Shown piece by piece: positions 40,336-52,632 of a DNA stretch of 64,000 bases. The notes beneath the pieces were generated by a model that was given only the letters and a program-made list of their open reading frames with translations, was not told the origin of the DNA and did not search any database. The first letter of the stretch is position 1; each line of letters starts with the position of its first letter. The stretch is taken from assembly GCA_018806985.1 (NCBI GenBank), contig JADANN010000385.1, positions 124,001 to 188,000 on the forward strand, given 5' to 3'. The DNA comes from Angiostrongylus vasorum (lineage: Eukaryota; Nematoda; Chromadorea; Rhabditida; Metastrongylidae). A program made the translations under genes and the position numbers.

Positions 40336-40600
40336 ACGTGCAGCTCAGTGGTTAGAGGTGCTCTGAAATGCACACTGGGTCATTAGTTTGATACCGGGTC
40401 ACTGGCTTATCAAGATCAAGCCCTCCATCTTTCCAGTGTCGGTAGATCGGTTTAAAAAAGTTTTAGAACACTGACTTGATAAATTGACATTCCACCACAA
40501 GTCAACGCATAGGCGAGATATGCATTTGATCACCTATAAAATGCTGCAAATGGAACCGAATGCATGGTGCATCACTAAAGCTGAACACTTTATCCTTATT
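40336..40600 (+). repeat. Family A tRNA-derived SINE-like copy
   Basis: Best-preserved tRNA-like head: CAGCTCAGTGGTTAGAGG (A box) and TAGTTTGATACCGGG (B-box-like), followed by the Family A body in diverged form (GAGATATGCATTTGATCACC, GAATGCATGGTGCATCAC, CTTTATCC). Confidence 0.75.
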
Positions 40601-40659
40601 CTTCTAAGCAAAATTTTCTGTGGAATGCACAAGAAATTACGTGGAAGAATCAGGCAAAT

Positions 40660-43200
40660 AAGCACATAGCAAACAAATACAGATGGTAAACAAGCAAATC
40701 GACGACAGCACAGATTGGTTAGGATATGTACATTTCCGATACAATTTTTCTATGTTCACGAAAGAATACTGTAACACCTGAGCAAAAAAAGTGAACAAAT
40801 ATTGTACAAGTACGATGTATTTTTGAATGGGTGTCAATACTAAGACTGAAACATAACTGAGTGAGTTTACAATTGCAGTTTAAAACCAACGACTAAACTC
40901 TAGTTATATTTCTTCACTAAGGTAATTCGTTTAAGTGAAGCATAAAATTTTAGCATACAGAAGACAACAGCGTAGAGAAAAACTCCATAATCACTGGGAA
41001 AGTTTCCTGTTAAAGCCTTCTATGCAAATTCCATATGTAATTCTCCGGCGAGAAATTAAAACTGTTGGAACGTCTCTAGTAGATTCTCGTTCGTTTGTCT
41101 CTGTGTTCTTTTCTTTTGATCAATCAAATTTTGACCGCAACACGTTTAGCTTAATGATATCTTGCTTTATTCGAACAAGCTTTTTTAATGTGATGAAAGA
41201 AATTTCATCAAGAACCTCATGAAGAAAGCCTAAAGACAATAAAGTGATGTCGCATAGAATGAACGATGATGATGGAAATGAAATATACGCGCTTATAACG
41301 ACGATGTTGTCGGATGGCAGTGTAGAACAACATGGAATAGACGGCACTATCCTATACGTTACTGAATCATCAAGATAAACGCTAGACGATTCCGGCTGGT
41401 GCTACAATACAGATAACGTGTGTCTACGAAAGTCACGAAGTCAGAAGCCGAGGTATTGGAGTACAGTGTTTTAACTTTTAATTAGTACCTACTCTTTTTT
41501 CATGGCAGCGCATAATGTGAATACAACCATAAGGACAATGAGATTTGTGCTAAATTCGGAACTTTTGATGGGCTTGGAACCGGCGATTAGCCTTTCAAAG
41601 GGGCTCACATACTATCCATCACACCAACCGATGCCTATGCTTTACCTTTCTCTCACCTAGTTTATTTACCCTAACGGTGCTATCAGCAATCACCTGTCAA
41701 CCGACTGAATGAAAGTCTAAGCAAGGACCTCGCCTGGCATGGTGAATAGCATGCGAGCACTCGGAGTGGGCAATCACGGATTGGAAGCTCAACTGAGGTC
41801 TCGAGTTTTGATCATATCTCAGTATTCTTGTCGTTTATAACGAACAGTCGGCGAAACACCAGTATTAACGACTGCCACTTTCCAACCTTCAAGTATTCCT
41901 TCATGAGGCAAAAGACACCTCGGCGAGTAAGCTTTCACATTTTCAAGGACACCGACTATGAATCCAGAGAAACAACACCAAGAAGAGCAATAACACAAGC
42001 ATAAACATAAACATAAACACACACACAAACACACATAGACAACACACACATTTATATATTTTACATATATACATATAAATATATAATTATATATTTATAG
42101 ACATGCATACACAAATACTCGAACTATCGACGTATAAACAATGGATTATAGTAGTAGTGATACTCAGCACGAAGGCTTGTTTATGAAAGCCACTTGCTGC
42201 AACAGTAATTTCGTGAAGTGTCATCCGGAAATAAACGCCATTCTTCTCACTGCTATCATTAACACCTCGCCACCTATACAACGGCCCCAACTAAACGCAA
42301 ACCATCGAGAAATCTTCTGAGAATAGAAAAGAGTCGAAACTTCTCGAAATTAACCACTCCAAGCACAAAAAAGCAGCTAAATCTATTTGTATGTTCCAAA
42401 TTCTTCACGAATTTTCAACCACCCTACTTCGTTTTCTGTAAATATTTCGCCCTTAATAGTATCATAGTTCTGTACATTTGACTGAAAATTGCACTGGTTC
42501 GTCAACAAATAACAATGGGTGCTATTTCTGAGAAAAAAAACGTTTTCCATTTCGATTTGCTCTCATGTAAGCAGCAGATCGAAAACGTCCATGAACGTTC
42601 GAATTTGTTAAACAGGTAAACAAAGTTCGTAAAATGTTTTTTAATGCTTTCGTTTTTACTCACGGATCTCTTTCACTTCGTTTTAACGAAATCATCGCCT
42701 GATATCTCAATGGTCTCGAGGTAGACAAAAAAAAGGGAAGAGCCCGAGCACAGTATTCTTAGATGTTAAACATTCATTAAAATCTGTTAAAAAGGATAAC
42801 CGATCAACATTGCAACGCCATATGCCGGAAGACACTATCAAAATTTTGAACAAACCATACTAACTTTCAGCTAACCTTAAACTTTAACGTTATACAATAT
42901 TGATGAAGTAGCAAATGTATGTCATTTTCACAGATTCCATAATTATGATGTATGATTGTAGAAATTCAAGACAATAACCGAAAGAAAATGCTGGAGAATT
43001 ATTGCAAGATGACAATTTAGATGTTAGGGAGAAAAATGTCAAAAGAAACCAGATTGATTAGAATTATTACGGTAACATAGTGTTAAGAAAAAACTACACT
43101 TCACGATTCTAAAGAAATTCGGGAAAAAGAAACAGTTTAATAAGACGTCCTGTAGAGTTCTGTTCATTTGAATCAATTTACTCGTTGTTAAATACCGCTA
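40660..43200. other. No gene seen
   Basis: AT-rich. A Family B-like fragment may lie near 41,690-41,830 (AATCACCTGTCAACCGACTG, GTTTTGATCATATCTCAGTA). Otherwise nothing supportable. Confidence 0.4.
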
Positions 43201-43219
43201 CTAGAAGAAATTTAACTTA

Positions 43220-43330
43220 GCTGTATGTCTATTTTTATTATTATTATTTTTATTATTATTATTACTGTTATTATTATTATTACTATTATTACCACTACTA
43301 TTATTACTAGCATCGTCATCATCATCACAG
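43220..43330. repeat. (TTA)n trinucleotide tract
   Basis: About 110 bp of TTA/TTATTA with ACT and ATC variants, encoding Asn-rich sequence on the minus strand only by composition. Confidence 0.95.
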
Positions 43331-43372
43331 TTGATTGAGTCTAAAAATACATTGAAGATGGGAAGAAAATAA

Positions 43373-43747
43373 GTGAGAAGAAATAGACTACCGATCCCTA
43401 ATGACCGACACCGACTAATGAATCTCATACGTCGTCGAATCATGGTTGACGTGAATCGTACACACGCTCGACGAGCATTGCTTGTGAAGAAGGAAAAAAT
43501 AGAGAGGCAGATGACGGAGGCCGACAATCGTGGAGGTTTCGAAGCATTTCGACAACACGAACACAGTTGTCGCTTTGGCCTGACAGGCATTGCCCAGTAT
43601 TACATCGCTGCGCTCATTTTGCAGGCATCTGATAGCGCTCAAAAGGTAGCGATGCTCGTGGGTCAGAACCCAGCCACGGATCCGACAGTCTCCAGTTCCG
43701 CGTTGACGATAGTCGACGGTTTCCAACTGGTCGTTGTCGTGATGTGA
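43373..43747 (+). other. Unrecognised 124-codon ORF beside a hammerhead-like motif
   Basis: Arg/Lys-rich N-terminal half (RRRIMVDVNRTHARRALLVK) and a more hydrophobic C-terminal half. The GC content is higher than the surroundings. It ends about 17 bp before the GAAGGCGCCGAAACGTTA motif, so it may be part of the same repeat element rather than a gene. No family recognised. Confidence 0.3.
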
Positions 43748-43749
43748 GG

Positions 43750-43785
43750 TAGAAAGCGAAGGCGCCGAAACGTTACAATTTTTTT
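43750..43785 (+). ncRNA. Degenerate hammerhead-like motif
   Basis: AAGCGAAGGCGCCGAAACGTTA keeps helix II, GAAAC and a GTT triplet, but the CTGANGA box is degraded (GTGAGGTAGA). Confidence 0.3.
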
Positions 43786-44659
43786 GTACCAACCTAATGT
43801 CATCTCAATCATGTAGGAAATTGTTGCTTATTCTCGTAGAAGTTTAACAAAAGTCAGTTTTAAAGATAATCCCCAGTTCGTTCATCGAATAACCAGCGAT
43901 TTTCGAAGACTGCTCTCGAAACGATGACAATCACACAACAACGTTGTGCTTTGTAAATTGGCAACATCCATCTTGGTATACCATAACAACTCGACTTTCG
44001 CTTTCAAACAAACAGCAACGGTGGCAACGCTGTTTTTTTTCAATTCAAAAAAAAACCTCTATTCACAGTACAAGATAATGACGTTTCATGAGTGTTAAAA
44101 ACCAAAAAAGGATCGGTTTTTTCCACTAAAACTGATGTTGATCGCAATGAAAACCTATGTTTTGATTTTATGCATACGTAGGCTGCAATAAAAGATTAGA
44201 GTAGTTCGGAAACTTTTCAAACGTTCTAAAAACAAGTTCAGCTTAACATTCCCCAATTATACACGTTATACCAAAAGAATCATTATTAAATATAGCTATA
44301 AATACGAGGAAAATGAGAATGTGGGACCCGCGTGGTAGTGTTTTAGACCCCTACAGTAACCCTCTTGTGATATAAGAATACACATTCATCTTTGTCGTGC
44401 ATCACAGTGGGATTGGCCTAGGATCAGTGTGTTCAGTTCTTTCGAAGAATCAGAAAAGCACTACTCCTTTGCTGTGAAGCCTTTGGCTCCTAGTGTTTAT
44501 GACGACAGTAGCAACACATTTCTCGCTTGACTCATCTTAGCGTGGGTCTACTCTTGGATGGGTTGCCGGATAGAAATATCGGACTCCACACCTTGAGTTG
44601 TGCTGTCGGAGAGCTGATTTCTTCTGCACATTACAAAGGAACACGTCTTTGCCACCATT

Positions 44660-45900
44660 AAGAAAAAAAATAAACTACTGAGGCTGGCCATAATACAAAG
44701 CGATAAACAATAGAGTTATTAGTTAAACAGCGCTATTTAGGCTTCGAAAGTGATTTTTCATTGTTGCAAAGCTTTGTAGAAGCTTCATGGATTTCCCTTT
44801 TCCATAAGAAATAAAAAGTGACTTTTCATGGCAAAAGTTCCTTTATTGTAACAATAAATAGGTTTAAAAGCGTTTGACAACAAAGTGGTGAAAAACCATT
44901 CATTCTGCCGAATTGAGGAAATGATCAACATTGGTGGGATCAAAACTTTACTTAAATGAAAAGTTGCTATTATTCTGCGCATGGCTTGGTTAGTTCTATG
45001 CAATTTTGTGTTTTGCAGTGAACGCGTCAGATGCCGTATGAAAACAGACCAAAAGGAAAGCACACAGGTTCACCATCTCACAATAACATCTTGCCGCCTT
45101 TATCGTAGACCTTTTTCGGTTAAGACTTCCTTGAAAGTATAGTAGAAGTCAGTGATAATGTAAACGAGTAAATGCTAGTAAGCATTGCTGTCAACTTACT
45201 CTGGGAGCCTTCTACTAGAACATCAGGACTCACAGACAGTAAACTAGTGGAAAGAAGTGGTTGTTCTGTGGTAAAAAAGAACGGATAAGAATTCTTAGTT
45301 TCTCCACGTACATTTTGGCTATTTCCAGTTCATTCAAAAAGAGAATGATAACCTAAGACTTGGAACATGCATAGCGATGTTAAGCTTACATGCTTACAAT
45401 CTGGACCCGGACAGAAAGGGAATAAAAAGGTATATTGCACCAACATGACATAGTGATACCCACTATTTAACGGAGAAAATGACGAGGGATTTGAAGGAAA
45501 CTCACTTTTCACTTAAAAAGTCCGGATTGGAATGCGAAAGATGCTCTTGCAGCTATTACTCAGAAATAGTTAAGGCATAGCAACTAATTATAACTGTTTA
45601 TATGATTTCACCAATTCATTGCTTTAAGTTAACTTATCGAATGCACTTTGAAAGAATTCTGTTTTCTGGGGAACGTTTATACTCAGCAGTGGTATTAAAA
45701 ACATAGGTAGCAACGACAACTTATATCAACTTCGTATCAGCTCAACAAGAGCAGTTCGTAAGGAAAACATAGGTAGTTCGAGCGCAGAAGGTCCGAAATT
45801 GCTCAAATTACTATTTACCCTTTATCCTTTATTAATCCCTTTATACAACGTTATGATTCGAGGTAGATTAAAAAAGAAGGAAGAAGCGACGCTGTAGAAG
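44660..45900. other. No gene seen
   Basis: AT-rich; short ORFs only. Confidence 0.45.
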
Positions 45901-45913
45901 ATAACACACTTAC

Positions 45914-46003
45914 GCACGAACATATTCACTAGGCACCCCTCGAGGTTTTCTTCTGCAGTAAACTCAACTGTCCTGCTTGACTCGTACGTCACAGACGGTG
46001 TAG
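45914..46003 (-). CDS. Candidate upstream exon (phase 1 in and out)
   Basis: Tentative. A CTCTGCAAG acceptor (AAG, like that of the second RPEL exon) opens 30 codons containing TPSVTYESSRTVEFTAEENL and closes at a strong donor GTGC/GTAAGT. It is symmetric (phase 1 to 1), so it can sit between the 52.0 kb exon and the RPEL exon without disturbing the frame. I recognise no domain. Confidence 0.35.
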
Positions 46004-46009
46004 CTTGCA

Positions 46010-47630
46010 GAGGAGATAACGAGGCAAAGAGAGGCCCGAATGTACGCGCGTGGTAAGCAATAACAGCTTCATGCCACAAACACATCACCCATCGTCTATA
46101 CATTTCCACTGAACTCTCATTGTGTCGCTCTGTGTGCGTCTGTGTTTATGTGTAGAGTAGATTGAGGCTTTGAAATTTTGATCTTGGGGGCAAAAATGCG
46201 CAAATTTGTTTGTTATGCAAATGGGTTTTCGGTCAATGATAGTCAGTAAAGCATTCTTGACTACCTTAGTAGACGGTTGACATTGCTTGGTAGACAAAGA
46301 AATTCGAGTCTCTCTATAAATTTTCAAGGTATACTCAACGTCTTCATCGATATTACTAAAAGTCAAATAGCAAATCAGAGCAAAAAGTTCAGAAAGTGCG
46401 AACTCTCCGCAACCTAGGCTATATGCAGCTCCATAAACACCTCATTGCGCGCGCAATGTAATAAAGTGAAAAACGTGAACATTGATCGGATCGACGCGAC
46501 GATCAATAGACATACACTGCGCCCATTACTGAACTCGTCCACTTTCACGAATGACATATGGTGACTAATTAGTGATATGCATTATTTGGCTCCCGAAGTG
46601 CTTTACATTTGATCATTCAAATAATGGGATGCAATTAGCACGTTATAATACGTAACAAAAGATGCTTCGCATTCCGCCCTCTTCTACTTCTTCTTTCTTC
46701 AACATGAGAAAACGTTTTTCAAAAGCAACACTTGGTGTGCACTTTCTCTTACGGTGCATAATCTCTTATAGTTGCAATACAGTATAACAAGTATTCCTCA
46801 CAATCACTGAGATCTACAATCCTCAGTCGAGGAGGAAACCACACTTTTGAGGCAATCATTAAAGCGAAAAAAAAAATTTCGAATAGGTGTGCATACATTA
46901 ATTTCAGAAAGAGGATTCATGGTATGAAGGAGAACACACCGATAGAGAGAGCTGGATGAATCACTGATTCAACTGACCACATCCGATTCAGCTACTTGAA
47001 ACAACGGGCCATCCAGTTCAGTGCTATGCATCAAAAACATGGGATTACACTTCAGCCGAATTGAAAAAAATCGCCGACGATACACATGAGACTCAAACGA
47101 TATCTTTTGAAGGTGAACCTCTGTAGTCAATATTAGACCAGTTTTCATTGTTTGGATTTTTTGACGATTATTCAGTCTTTGAAATTCAGTGGAACATACC
47201 TCATGAAGAATAAATATCGGTGGGCTGCTCATAGAATGAAGGGCAGACGACAGGTGCAGGAGAACAAAATTCGAGTGGATCTCAAGGGAGTCAAAAGGGC
47301 CTAAAGGAATATCTCTAAAAATGGTAGGCTGATGTGATGGTTGACCTAGTCAGCGAGCGTACAACTGGAATTAGCTTTCAGATTTTCAATTCAAAGTGGA
47401 ACTCACACCGAATACGACCACCACCAAGAATGACGATTGCAAGGCAACGAAGTTTCTAAAGGAACAAACGGAACCCGCACCATTTATGAAGGCGTGCCCT
47501 CTACATAACTGATTAGGTCAACACTTCAAATCGTACCATTCAAACGACTCTAGCTTTCCACGTATAGATGTGAAATAGCGCAGCTCGAACTGTTCATTTT
47601 TAGCTAATTAGCATTTTGACTCGCTTGACT
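46010..47630. other. No gene seen
   Basis: Minus-strand ORFs of 87-95 codons (46,085-46,366; 46,969-47,232) have no splice context or motif I recognise. Confidence 0.4.
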
Positions 47631-47635
47631 GACAG

Positions 47636-47752
47636 GTTGACCTCGGGATTCCAGGGAACCACAATGGCTACACAAAAAATCTCCGAAAAATGGAGCTTAT
47701 GCTAGGGCATGCACATCTAGAAAGAACGGGCATCCAAGAATCCATGTATACT
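47636..47752 (+). repeat. Family C 3'-end fragment
   Basis: CTCGGGATTCCAGGGAACCA through CGGGCATCCAAGAATCCATG matches the last third of 33,828-34,213. Confidence 0.65.
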
Positions 47753-47928
47753 GTAAGTATAGAGAGCTCTCCTATTACAGCGATCTTATCGAATGTTTGA
47801 AATTCTATATGGCGCCTTACCATTTCGCTAGTAACGAGTTCAATCAACACCATCCGTTGATTTTTAGACGCAAGTTAATCAAGAGGAAGAAGGAATTCAA
47901 GCTCAACAAACCATTTAATAGCTCTAAA

Positions 47929-47935
47929 TATGTAA

Positions 47936-47972
<37 letters not shown>

Positions 47973-48005
47973 GTACTTACGTACTTGTTATATATTAAAT
48001 GTGTG

Positions 48006-48042
<37 letters not shown>
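47929..48042. repeat. (AT)n microsatellites, left block
   Basis: Two AT runs (47,934-47,972 and 48,009-48,042) immediately left of a Family C copy. Confidence 0.95.
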
Positions 48043-48046
<4 letters not shown>

Positions 48047-48054
48047 ACACATAC

Positions 48055-48240
48055 ATCCTTGGATACTTGGACGGCCCGTCCTCAATGGTTGCGCGGACCC
48101 CAGCATATTCCCGAGGTCATCCTGGCCAGAGCCTGCCGCAGGTCGTCACCACTACAGGTAGTCGTCGCCCTTGTGGATCAGAGGAAATTTTGCCACCGTT
48201 CCACTAGTTTGATACCAGTACGGTGATGAATCCTGCTACT

Positions 48241-48242
<2 letters not shown>
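48055..48242 (-). repeat. Family C copy embedded in (AT)n
   Basis: Minus-orientation, 5'-truncated copy: GGATACTTGGACGGCCCGTC (end of the element) to GGTGATGAATCC. Flanked on both sides by long AT runs. Confidence 0.75.

Positions 48243-48298
<56 letters not shown>
48243..48298. repeat. (AT)n microsatellite, right block
   Basis: About 55 bp of pure AT directly abutting the Family C copy. Confidence 0.96.
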
Positions 48299-48300
<2 letters not shown>

Positions 48301-49734
48301 ATACTAGCTGAAATGGACACAACTCAGATATGAAGCCATTTCAAGACTTGGAAACCCATTTACGCATTTTCATTCCTACTTTAATGGTTTGGCGACTGAA
48401 CATATTGAACGGTGTTCCTGGATGCAAAACTTGTACATCAGGTTTTATTTGTAGTAGTGTTCACCCAAGAGAAAAGGAGTTCGACATTTTAAACCAGAAC
48501 CTCAGTTAAGCCTAAATCTTTCCCACGACAGAGCCGAGTAAGATATGAACGACTACTTTATCACCGTGAACAGTAAAAATAGGGAACGTTAAACAAAAAA
48601 GCCCTTAATATTTTCCCTTAACTCCCTTGATGTCTTTCGAGCAATGCAGTTCACCTAGCAGCAATGGATGAACTAGTCCTTTGATGATTAAAAAATTAGT
48701 GATGTAACGGATGGGTATTCTCTGGAATGCAAGAATACCATATAAAAAATTGTCACCTAAAGAGCGTTTAAGAAATAAGACAGTGCCGTCAAGTGGAGCA
48801 TTTATAAGAACCATATGCCAAGAAAGATCACAGGTGTTTTCATCAACACTCAAGAGCAGAACTTGAAAGAGCAAGTGACTTTTACGGATTGTCATGTCTA
48901 TTAACGAGCTGTCATCGATGATTATGAATAAAGTACATTTTATTCGTACATAAGGTCTTCACGGTCAAAAGTAAATGTATCGAAAATGTGGAACAAATGA
49001 AAGTCCAAATGCGTCAATACGAGAAAGCTTTTGGTCTCTAATTATACACATGAGTAGGATTCCGCCATTATTAAAGATGAAGTCTGAAAGTAAAGAAAGA
49101 GCTGCAAGAGGAGAACAGCTGACAGTGAAGATCGCGAAACGATGTAGAAAAGAGATAGGAAACGATCTAAAAAGAAGGTAAATGGATCTGTTAAATAAAG
49201 TTCGTGATTGTTCAAAAGCCTTTACAATCTGGAAAACCAAGCTGCCTGTGTTCTTGAGATTGTAATAGCACATCAGATGCTTCTGGAAGGGTATTGAAGA
49301 TAGAAATCAAACGGCGTTCTAATCTAGAAAACAGCATCGTCCACCCGATAGAGTAAAATGTACAACATTTTAAATCAGCCATGTATTACCACGTTTTTGA
49401 TTTACTAATATTCAAGTACATTACGAGATTTAAATGAAGAGAATTGATGCATGTACTAAAAAAGTACTGTCTCTTTTGGTCCCTTGTCGCTTACTCCTGT
49501 ACATTGTACTATATGATGAAGCTTTCATAAAAGATGAAATGATGGGTTTAAAAACGTAACCACTCACCATGTCGAGATGTGTCAGCAGAGAACGACAAGC
49601 CTGAAAAGCATGACAGCTTAGAAGGACTGAGAAATGGTAAGAAGCTGAATCACAATGACCGTTGTTAAGGGGTAGCAGTGAGTGATATAAATTTTAAAAA
49701 AAGCTTGCGAAATTATTTTGTACTACAATACACC

Positions 49735-49895
49735 ACTTTTAATACACTGCCTCTTTTCTTTTTTAACGGCATGGTGTTGTGTAAAATATAACCATAACGA
49801 TACAGAGATATTTGCAAAACTCTAGACCGCTGATATCTGCGGTGGGGAACGAACGCGCTATTACGCTTTCTGGAGGATACCGCGTTCACCACCAC
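49735..49895 (-). repeat. Family B copy, inverted
   Basis: Reverse complement of the A/B-box-like head: GTGGGGAACGAACGCGCTAT then CGCGTTCACCACCACATCAT. Plus-orientation 3'-half fragments follow at 49,913-50,115. Confidence 0.72.
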
Positions 49896-49912
49896 ATCAT
49901 GCAAGCCCTCGA

Positions 49913-50115
49913 AAGTCAAGAGTTTTGGAAATATCTCAGCATCACTATGATTATATTTCATATTAATTTAGCACGGATAACACATGAATCTCCAGGAAAC
50001 GCAATCGCGGCTTCGAAGTCAACCTGAGGTTCAGAGTTTTGCTCATATCTTAGCATTATTGTGGTTGCATTTCAAATGGTGCTCTACCACGAAATGAAAT
50101 AGGCAGCAGATAAAA
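49913..50115 (+). repeat. Two partial Family B 3' fragments
   Basis: AGAGTTTTGGAAATATCTCA and again AGAGTTTTGCTCATATCTTA, each followed by the family tail (TTTCA..., AATAGGCAGCAGATAAAAG). Confidence 0.55.
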
Positions 50116-50119
50116 GTTA

Positions 50120-51930
50120 AACATTGTCTTTATATCGACTGAGTCGTTGAATTAATCAATCGGGATTGATACACAACAAAGCACGCCCAAAGTGACTAAT
50201 TTTTTTGCTCTGACACGCCTTATTAGCAACTCTTAGCTTTAAAATTGTATAGCAGCGTCTGAACAAGAAAAGTTGTTGAAAGTCTGGTGGACGAACTCTT
50301 GAAACTGTACAAATTGACAATCAGTCAGCTGGTATGGATTTCGAGAACAAGGTGGAATCACAATGGAGACCGATGTTCGTTTCATAAATACTCTAAAGAT
50401 AAAAAAGAAAAACGAAATAGAAAGAAATCAATCGGTTAACTCCTCTCAAAACTTGAAAAGCCAATGCTAAGACTGCAATGCTGCAAATAGAATTTAGCTA
50501 TAGGTGAGTCACAAAAATTAGAAAACAGAACGGCTGTCTCTGTAACGATGACACCGCGATCAGGGCTTGATAGATGCTGATTTTTCGAGATAGCACGTCG
50601 TGAGCTTAAAAAAGGGGTATTGGACTGGAAAGAGTTCTGCGTAGTTTGTAAACCAAATTTTTCAACCTTTACAATGTTTTTTGTGCAATGAGTGGTGATA
50701 TGATGCCAATGTGGAACAGATTTGTCTCATTCGGTCGATTAGTCCACGTAGTAAACGTTGCAGTTTGCGCAGTGTTATGTTAGTTCTTTATCAACACTTT
50801 TTCTAAAGTGATTTCGACAATGTTCAAGAGATCGTAGTGGATGATTCTATCTGCCGATCATTCGACAGTCACCAAAACCTTCCTTTGATGCAGGACTGGA
50901 TTCAGTAGGTGTTTCTGAGCGTCTTTTTAATCCGATTATTTAGCAGATCAGCTTTAACTTCCAAAAGGGCTGGTCATCAAAATGATAAGGTCTTTGGCAA
51001 TGTGTCTCGCCAATGTCTGACTTCTAGGATACCATCGCCACCATAAAACTTAGGAAAACTTGCACCATAACATCATTGACGGTTTGCTGCCCAAATGGAG
51101 AATTAATATTGCAACCAGTCTCTACTGCTTCAAGCGCAGTTTTGATTTCGTGCCAAAAAATACTCAGATCAGTGTATTTCTATCCTTGTTTAAATCATCT
51201 AAACTCATTAAAAATTTAGCATAAAACAAAAAACAGTGGCGCAGAATTTCAGAGTGTTTGCACTTTAAAAGGCAACGCTGGTAGCCAGTTTTCCGACAAG
51301 TGCCGATAAATTTTGGATAATTTAAGCAGCCAATGAGTTTAGATTATTTTACAGCACAATAGAGGACCATCGTGTTCTGTTTAAAGAAATCTCGCATGTT
51401 CAGTTGGTTTCCCTGTCCAAGATACAAGCGCTGGTGAAGAAAAAGTGAACAAAAAAAAAACGCTTCCGAGGCCGGAACAAAAGCACCATTATTTCTTTAG
51501 AATCATAAAAAATGTACTCAGTGAAGAAGTGCAAATTTCAACTGTTTTAGTACTAGTTAATAACGAATAATTTGGACTGAGATATGCCGCATTAAAGTTG
51601 GAAGCGCACTCTACTTCTGCATCCAATGCATTGTGCTCAATGCACGACGGGTGTCAAGTATCAAAGTGGTTTATCATGTGAATTCGAGTGCACAAAGACC
51701 TACTCACTATAAAAAATTGTTAAAATTTAAAACAAAGTGCTCAAAAACTTCATCACAAGCTCATTAAGAAAGTAAACACCGTTTTAATGTGTGCTTAAAA
51801 TAAAGCATCAAATTGAAAGCACAAAACCGACAGTATCTTTGAGCAATCTGGTACAGACTCAGATGCGATCAGCATAAAAGTAAAATTTATTCCCCACCAC
51901 AACTTTTGAAAATGTATGAGGAAAACGGAC
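50120..51930. other. Possible very decayed DNA transposon, otherwise nothing
   Basis: About 50,600-51,150 on the minus strand has broken, transposase-reminiscent fragments, but no catalytic motif is secure enough to name. Confidence 0.25.
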
Positions 51931-51940
51931 AAGCCTTCAC

Positions 51941-52025
51941 TTGTAGGTGTTTCAGAGGGTCGTGGAGCGCTAGTTCGTGGTAGAATAGGTCGAGGACCCC
52001 GATTTGCGCTCGGAGTTGGACTCAT
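51941..52025 (-). CDS. Candidate upstream exon, Pro/Ser/Arg-rich
   Basis: Tentative. The acceptor TTTTGTAG is followed immediately by ATG and 28 codons of Pro/Ser/Thr/Arg-rich sequence (contains GPRPILPRTSAPRPSETPT), ending at donor ACAA/GTGAAG in phase 1. Composition is protein-like and unlike the AT-rich surroundings. Phase 1 fits either the candidate exon at 45,914 or the first RPEL exon at 34,964 directly. It could be an alternative MRTF N terminus or an unrelated gene. Confidence 0.4.
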
Positions 52026-52214
52026 CTACAAAATATTTACGTAGATTATGTTCGCCGTAAAAAATCACAATAGAAAATAATCTCCTACTTATCATTTAAG
52101 GAACCAAGCCATAAACGAATGTTCGATGCTCAAAAGGCTTTATTTTTTATCTGTAGAAATCATCAACTCAGTACCAAAATGTATTTTTTTCATTGAATTG
52201 CTACCACGAAGTCA

Positions 52215-52550
52215 TAAAAACTTGATTCAGCTAACGTCTTGGCACCATCGCCTCCTTCACGGTCAGACTGATCCAAGTCGATTGTCCACAGTTGTTTTTT
52301 ATTCCGATGTGGTCATTGTGATAGAGTCAAGCCGAATCCGATGGAGCACCGTCCGAATGAAGTAACCTCAGTCGGCAGAGTTCTTTCGCACACAATGGTA
52401 GTTGATACTAATAGTCCCGCGATAATCGTTTTTTTTCTCCGTACAACCCATTCTGCGTTACTTGGTGTCATTATTAGCTAGCACATAGCGAAATAATACT
52501 TTGTTGAACCAACTTTCCTTCAAACTTGGCATGGCTAGTCAACACCTATT
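52215..52550 (-). repeat. Family E repeat (putative Penelope-like terminal repeat)
   Basis: Shares an ordered series of blocks with 58,605-58,930: the hammerhead-like end, GTCATTGTGATAGAGTCAAG, GAATGAAGTAACCTCA, TAATCGTTTTTTTTCTC, ACAACCCATTCTG, GCTAGCACATAGCGAAATAA and GGCTAGTCAACACC. Confidence 0.6.
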
Positions 52551-52591
52551 CTTGATATTGGTTCAGTGGTAAGTTAATACGAGGTTAATAG

Positions 52592-52632
52592 AAACGTTAT
52601 TCAGCTGACGTTTCGGCGCCTTCGCCTTCCTC
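52592..52632 (-). ncRNA. Hammerhead-ribozyme-like motif, best conserved copy
   Basis: On the minus strand: CTGAGGA, then A and the perfect hairpin GGCG-AAGG-CGCC, then GAAAC, GTC, AGCTGAAT. Core order and helix II match a minimal type I hammerhead, with one extra A between CUGAGGA and helix II. Helix III would be only ACGU, as in dimer-forming minimal ribozymes of Penelope-like elements (recalled from the literature, not checked). Confidence 0.45.

Noticed and set aside
44520..44620. 5S rRNA-like stretch (CTACTCTTGGATGGGTTGCCG)
   Set aside because: Resembles the 3' part of 5S RNA, but the rest of the molecule and its pairing are not evident.
50600..51150. Possible transposase on the minus strand
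   Set aside because: Broken frames with only vague resemblance to mariner or Tc1; no catalytic motif.
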